A DNA stretch of 64,000 bases, taken from Methylobacterium sp. Leaf112. GTDB taxonomy: Bacteria; Pseudomonadota; Alphaproteobacteria; Rhizobiales; Beijerinckiaceae. Positions 59,872 through 64,000 of this stretch are shown here, in pieces (the first letter of the stretch is position 1; each line of letters opens with the position of its first letter). A model generated the notes under the pieces. It was given only the letters and a program-made list of their open reading frames with translations. It had not been told where the DNA came from and did not search any database. A program made the position numbers and the translations under genes. The stretch is taken from contig NZ_LMNG01000029.1 in NCBI RefSeq assembly GCF_001423295.1, forward strand, positions 124,001-188,000, in the 5' to 3' direction.

Positions 59872-61044
59872 GTGAGCCAGGACACGCAGGTGCGCACGCA
59901 TCTGTGCGGGATTCGAACGGCCTGGACGGATGCGTCCGAGGCGGGCCGCGCCGTATCCGAGATCGCCGCCGCCCTCGGCCCCGCCGAGCTGTCGCAGATC
60001 GTGGTGTTCTTCTCGTCCGATGTCTGCGTCGAGACCCTCAATCACGCTCTGACGAAGCACTTCCCCGGTGTGCCGGTCGCCGGCTGCACCATGTCGGGCG
60101 GGATCAGCCCGGCCGGGGGCCTCGCCCGAGGCCTCGTGCTCATCGCGTTTCCCATGGCCGGCTTTCGCATCGTCTCCGCGGTGCTCGACGCCATCGATCA
60201 CCTCGACGTCGCCCGCACCGCCGCCGCCGTCCGCGCCCTGCGGCGCACCCTCGGCGGCGAGGCCGGCGAGCCGCCCCAGGGCGGGCGCTTCGCCCTCTCC
60301 CTCATCGACGGGCTCGCCAATGCCGAGGAGACCGTGGTCTCGGCCATCGCCTGGGCCCTCGACGGCATTCCCCTGGTCGGCGGCTCGGCCGGCGACGGCC
60401 TCGATTTCCGGGAGGCGACGCTCCTGCACGGCGGTGCGATCCACCGGCGGGCGGCGGTGCTGCTCCTCGTGGAGACCGATTACCCGACGCAGATCTTCAA
60501 GAGCGACAACTTCGAACCGACGACGACGAAGTTCGTGGTGACGGCCTCCGACGACGAGCGCCGCATCGTCTACGAGCTCAACGCCGAGCCGGCGGCGCGG
60601 GAATACGCCATGGCGGTGGGGCTCGACCCCGAAGGGCTCTCGCCGATGAGCTTTGCCGCCTATCCGTTGGCCGTTCGAATCGGCGGCGAGTATTTCTGCC
60701 GCTCGATCCGGCGCCTCGATCCGGAGAACGGGTCGCTCAGCTTCTTCTGCGCCATCGACGAGGGGGTGGTGCTCACCCTCGCCCGGCCGCGCGACATCGT
60801 CGCCGCCACCCGGGCCGAACTCGAACGCCTGGAGACGCAACTCGGCGGCATCGACCTCGTGATCGGGTTCGACTGCATCCTGCGCCGCCTCGACGCCGAG
60901 CACGCGCAAGGGCGCCACGGCATCTGCGACCTCTATCGGCGCTACGACGTCGTCGGCTTCGAGACCTACGGCGAGCAGTACCGGGCCATGCACCTCAACC
61001 AGACCTTCACGGGGATCGCCATCGGGCGGCGGCTGCTGCCGTGA
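59872..61044 (+). CDS. FIST-domain sensor protein, NosP-like
   Basis: 390 residues from a GTG with a GGGAGCGAGG site. The FIST N domain (about 25-240) reads IVVFFSSDVCVETL, PVAGCTMSGGISPAG and IPLVGGSAGDGLDF. The FIST C domain (about 245-380) includes PMSFAAYPLAVRI and closes with FETYGEQYRAMHLNQTFTGIAIG. FIST proteins bind small ligands. In Pseudomonas and Vibrio, NosP is a FIST hemoprotein that senses nitric oxide and controls the adjacent NahK kinase. Here the stop overlaps the start of a NahK-like kinase. The heme ligand cannot be assigned by eye. Confidence 0.85.
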   Translation: MSQDTQVRTHLCGIRTAWTDASEAGRAVSEIAAALGPAELSQIVVFFSSDVCVETLNHALTKHFPGVPVAGCTMSGGISPAGGLARGLVLIAFPMAGFRIVSAVLDAIDHLDVARTAAAVRALRRTLGGEAGEPPQGGRFALSLIDGLANAEETVVSAIAWALDGIPLVGGSAGDGLDFREATLLHGGAIHRRAAVLLLVETDYPTQIFKSDNFEPTTTKFVVTASDDERRIVYELNAEPAAREYAMAVGLDPEGLSPMSFAAYPLAVRIGGEYFCRSIRRLDPENGSLSFFCAIDEGVVLTLARPRDIVAATRAELERLETQLGGIDLVIGFDCILRRLDAEHAQGRHGICDLYRRYDVVGFETYGEQYRAMHLNQTFTGIAIGRRLLP

Positions 61045-62393
61045 GCGGTCCCCCGGATCCGGAGAGCGCGCAGCGCATCGCCAAGCTCGAGCGCATCAAC
61101 GCGGCGCTGATGGCCCATGTCGAGCGCAGCATGGACCAGCAGGGCAGCGCTTATTCGCTGTTCCAGACGGCGATCATGCTGGAGGGCCGGGTCCGGTCGC
61201 GGACGGAGGAACTGACCGGGCTGATGCACAGCCTGGAGCGGTCCAACACGGCCCTGGTCGCGGCGAAGGAGGAGGCCGAGACGGCCAATCGCTCGAAGAC
61301 CCGCTTCCTCGCCGCCGCCAGCCACGACCTGCTCCAGCCCCTCAACGCCGCCCGCCTCTCGGCCTCGGCCCTCGCCGACATGTCCCTCGGCCCGGACGCC
61401 CGGGCGATCTCGGGCCAGATCGAGCGCGGGCTGCAGACCATCGAGGACCTGATCAAGACCCTCCTGGACATCTCGAAGCTCGATGCCGGGGTGGTGCACC
61501 CCGTGATCCGGCCCGTGCGCCTCGCCGATCTCCTCGACGGCATCGCGGCGAGCTTCCGGCACACCGCCGAGGGCAAGGGCCTGCGCCTGCACGTGCGCGG
61601 GGCGGACCGCATGGTGGTCAGCGACCCGGTGATGCTCGGGCGCATCGTCCGGAATCTTGTCTCCAACGCCCTGCGCTACACCACCTCCGGCGGCGTCCTC
61701 CTCGCCGTGCGGTCGCGCGGGTCCGTGTGCCGGATCGAGGTCATCGACACCGGCTGCGGGATCGTTCCGGCCGAGCGCGCGCTGGTGTTCGAGGAATTCT
61801 ATCGCGGACAGGCCGAGACACGGGATTGCGAGCCCGGCCTCGGTCTCGGGCTCTCCATCGTGCAGCGCATGGCGGCGGCCCTCGGCCATCCCCTCGCCCT
61901 CGCCTCCCGCCCCGGCCACGGCACCCGCGTCAGCCTGACCGTGCCCGTGAGCGCCGCCGCGCCGGCCCCCGAGGCGCGCGTCGGCCCCGTGGCCACGCGT
62001 CTGACCGGCGCCCGGATCCTCGTCGTGGAGAACGATCCGGCCACGGCCGACGCCCTCGCCCGCCTCCTGCGCAACTGGGACGCCGAGGTGTTCGTCTTCC
62101 GCGATCTCGCCGGGGTCGCGGCGGCGGACCTCCGGCCGGACCTGCTCATCCTCGACTATCACCTCGACAACGGCGCCTGCGGCCTCGCCGTCGCCGAGCA
62201 CTTTCGCGACACGGCCGGACGCGTCCCGCCCGTCATCGTCACCACCGCCGACCACGGCGCCGCCATCGCGGCCGAGGTGGAGGCCCTGGGGGCCGAACTC
62301 GTCCACAAGCCGACCCGGCCGGCGCAGCTGCGCGCCCTTCTCACCGCCCTGCTGGCGGAAGCGGCGTTTTCCTCGCCTCCAACCGCCTGCTAG
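61041..62393 (+). CDS. Hybrid histidine kinase, NahK-like
   Basis: 450 residues from a GTG overlapping the FIST gene stop. A short N-terminal coiled coil (12-85) has no sensor domain or membrane helix. Dimerisation/phosphoacceptor His95 lies in [16 protein letters not shown], and the ATPase has [15 protein letters not shown] and [13 protein letters not shown]-terminal receiver (about 325-445) has phosphoacceptor Asp372 in ILDYHLDNG and Lys in VHKPTRP. Input must come from a partner, most likely the FIST protein. The expected output is phosphotransfer to an unlinked Hpt or regulator. Confidence 0.92.
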   Translation: MSGPPDPESAQRIAKLERINAALMAHVERSMDQQGSAYSLFQTAIMLEGRVRSRTEELTGLMHSLERSNTALVAAKEEAETANRSKTRFLAAASHDLLQPLNAARLSASALADMSLGPDARAISGQIERGLQTIEDLIKTLLDISKLDAGVVHPVIRPVRLADLLDGIAASFRHTAEGKGLRLHVRGADRMVVSDPVMLGRIVRNLVSNALRYTTSGGVLLAVRSRGSVCRIEVIDTGCGIVPAERALVFEEFYRGQAETRDCEPGLGLGLSIVQRMAAALGHPLALASRPGHGTRVSLTVPVSAAAPAPEARVGPVATRLTGARILVVENDPATADALARLLRNWDAEVFVFRDLAGVAAADLRPDLLILDYHLDNGACGLAVAEHFRDTAGRVPPVIVTTADHGAAIAAEVEALGAELVHKPTRPAQLRALLTALLAEAAFSSPPTAC

Positions 62394-62403
62394 ACGGTCG
62401 CGT

Positions 62404-63765
62404 ATGACCACCGATCGCACCCCACCGCTCGTCCGCTTCGCACCTTCGCCCACGGGCTACCTGCACCTCGGCAATGCCCGGCCGGCGCTGCTCAACGCCC
62501 TGTTCGCGCGGACCCATGGCGGGCGCTTCCTCCTGCGCCTCGACGACACCGACCGGGAGCGCTCGACGCAGGAATTCGCCGAGGCCGTCGAGACGGATCT
62601 CGCCTGGCTCGGCATCGTGCCCGACTTGCGCGCCCGCCAGTCCGACCGGTCGGCGATCCACGATGCGGCGGCCGAACGTCTCAAGGCCGCGGGGCGGCTC
62701 TACCCCTGCTACGAGACCCAGGACGAGCTGGAGCGCCGGCGTCGGCGCCAGCTCGGGCGCGGCCAGCCGCCGATCTACGACCGGGCGGCGCTCGGCCTGA
62801 CGGAGGCCGAGCGCGCCGCCCTCGAGGCCGAGGGGCGCACGCCGCATTGGCGGTTCAAGCTCGAACCCCGCACGGTGGGCTGGATCGACCTCGTGCGCGG
62901 CGAGGCCCATGTCGATTGCGCCTCCCTGTCCGATCCCGTGCTGATCCGGGCCGACGGCACCTACCTCTACACCCTGCCCTCCGTGGTGGACGACGCCGAC
63001 CTCGGTGTGACCCACGTGATCCGGGGCGAGGACCACGTCACCAACACCGGCGTTCAGGTGCAGCTCTTCGAGGCCCTGGGGCATCCGGTCCCGGTCTTCG
63101 GCCACCACAATCTGCTGACCACGGCGGACGGGGAGGGGCTGTCGAAGCGCCTCGGTCACCTGTCCCTGCGGGGGTTGCGCGAGGCCGGCTACGAGCCGGC
63201 GGCCGTGCGGTCGCTCGCCGTCCTCACCGGCTCGGCCGAGGCCGTGCGGGCGGTGGCGTCGATGGACGAGCTGGCGAGCCTCGTCGACCTCGCCCACATC
63301 TCGCGGGCACCCGCCAAGTTCGATCCGCACGAGCTCGACGGCCTCAACGCCCGGCTCATCCACGCCATGCCGGTGGGCGAGGTCCGCGCCCGCCTCCTAG
63401 CCCTCGGCGTGCCGGAAGACGTGCTGGAGCCGTTCTGGCTCGGCGTGCGGGCCAACCTCGCCAAGGTCGCCGAGGCTGGGGATTGGTTGCGTGTCGTGAC
63501 CGGACCCGTCACGCCCGTGATCGCCGACCCGGCCTTCATCGCAACGGCCGTCGATGTCCTGCCGGACGAGCCCTGGGACGGGGAGACGTGGAAGGCCTGG
63601 ACCGGCGCCGTGAAGGCACGCACGGGCGCCAAGGGCAAGGCGCTGTTCATGCCCTTACGCCTCGCCCTGACCGGCCTGGAGCACGGCCCGGACCTGGCGG
63701 GGCTCCTGCCCCTCATCGGCCGCGCGCGGGTGCTGGAGCGGCTGGCGGGCGCGCGAACCCTCTAA
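62404..63765 (+). CDS. gltX: Glutamyl-tRNA synthetase
   Basis: 453 residues, a class I synthetase that charges tRNA-Glu. The HIGH-type motif is in [14 protein letters not shown] near residue 13, and the KMSKS-type motif reads [10 protein letters not shown] near residue 243. The C-terminal anticodon-binding region is helical. Alphaproteobacteria often carry two GluRS copies, one of which may charge tRNA-Gln for later amidation; which type this is cannot be decided from the sequence alone. It starts 10 bp after the kinase gene. Confidence 0.95.
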   Translation: MTTDRTPPLVRFAPSPTGYLHLGNARPALLNALFARTHGGRFLLRLDDTDRERSTQEFAEAVETDLAWLGIVPDLRARQSDRSAIHDAAAERLKAAGRLYPCYETQDELERRRRRQLGRGQPPIYDRAALGLTEAERAALEAEGRTPHWRFKLEPRTVGWIDLVRGEAHVDCASLSDPVLIRADGTYLYTLPSVVDDADLGVTHVIRGEDHVTNTGVQVQLFEALGHPVPVFGHHNLLTTADGEGLSKRLGHLSLRGLREAGYEPAAVRSLAVLTGSAEAVRAVASMDELASLVDLAHISRAPAKFDPHELDGLNARLIHAMPVGEVRARLLALGVPEDVLEPFWLGVRANLAKVAEAGDWLRVVTGPVTPVIADPAFIATAVDVLPDEPWDGETWKAWTGAVKARTGAKGKALFMPLRLALTGLEHGPDLAGLLPLIGRARVLERLAGARTL

Positions 63766-63879
63766 CCGCGTGGACGGAAGCGCATCCCGGGCGGCCCTCC
63801 CGTTGCCGTGGGCGTGTGCGACGCCCGCGATATCACCCCGGCCCTCGATCCCAACGCGCCTCGCGCCGGTGGAACCGTC

Positions 63880-64000
63880 ATGCCCCCTCGCCCCAAGGTC
63901 GTCGCCTTCGACATCATCGGCACGGTGTTCAGCATGAGCCGATGCGGCCCGCGCTGGTCGCGTTGGGCCTGCCGCCCCTTGCCCTGGACTTCCTCTACCC
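63880..64000 (+). pseudogene. Start of HAD-like hydrolase gene with apparent frameshift (truncated by window end)
   Basis: From ATG 63880 the frame codes MPPRPKVVAFDIIGTVFSM, a HAD motif I (FDIIGTVF). After 63936 that frame gives unlike sequence, whereas the frame shifted by one base gives EPMRPALVALGLPPLALDF, the natural continuation of such proteins. One G appears to be missing at 63936/63937. This is a true frameshift, a sequencing error, or a downstream start at 63942. The window ends 58 bases later. Confidence 0.5.

Overview
The window is a GC-rich, gene-dense stretch of a bacterial chromosome. Its gene content points to an alphaproteobacterium of the Hyphomicrobiales, most likely Methylobacterium or Methylorubrum. 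The reasons are a Shemin-pathway 5-aminolevulinate synthase, the hisD / UPF0262 / CX5R-phosphatase cluster preceded by a DUF2948 gene, a TIGR01459 HAD phosphatase near ribF, an alphaproteobacterial-type cheY-cheZ pair, and small secreted proteins of the kind common in Methylobacterium. I see no tRNA, rRNA, CRISPR array, transposase, phage gene or replication origin. Nearly all of the window reads as core chromosome; the genus call is from memory of gene neighbourhoods and was not searched.

Layout. 1-5 kb: a degenerate EAL protein (TipF-like, 5' end outside the window), a HAD-IIA hydrolase, cheY-cheZ on the minus strand, and ribF. 5-8 kb: an ECF sigma factor with its anti-sigma partner, and a patatin-like lipase. 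8-16 kb: ispG, the potassium transporter kup, an acetyltransferase overlapping the 3' end of secA, and a small secreted protein. 16-23 kb: a periplasmic parvulin isomerase, two small membrane proteins (DUF4337 and PsiE families), tex, and a secreted NHL beta-propeller protein. 21.7-25.3 kb: opgD and opgH, divergent, for osmoregulated periplasmic glucans. 25-31 kb: a trans-sulfuration PLP enzyme, tspO, hemA and murA. 31-36 kb: DUF2948-hisD-UPF0262-phosphatase, NlpC/P60 and others. 36-39 kb: an SDR enzyme, an MgtC-family protein and a haloacetate-dehalogenase-like hydrolase.

38.9-45.6 kb is one tightly coupled MoxR / DUF58 / DUF4381 / VWA / VWA / TPR / BatD operon (Bat type). It is preceded by a possible 20-codon leader ORF, and a REP-like palindrome is translated inside its last gene. 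Next come panC, a PHB-depolymerase-type esterase, a ribbon-helix-helix regulator, and a three-subunit molybdenum aldehyde oxidoreductase (paoABC type), followed by an M20 peptidase.

54.3-59.8 kb holds four genes joined by stop/start overlaps: an unknown protein, a GT4 glycosyltransferase with an unrecognised C-terminal region, a GT2-GT4 double glycosyltransferase, and a protein with YPDV-type repeats. No export or polymerase genes accompany them, and this is the least explained module of the window. It is followed by a FIST-domain sensor coupled to a hybrid histidine kinase (NosP-NahK architecture), then gltX. At the right edge is the start of a HAD-like gene that appears to carry a one-base frameshift.

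A recurring small-scale feature is short tandem duplication (10, 15, 20 and 30 bp units) at start codons, stop codons and in intergenic spacers.
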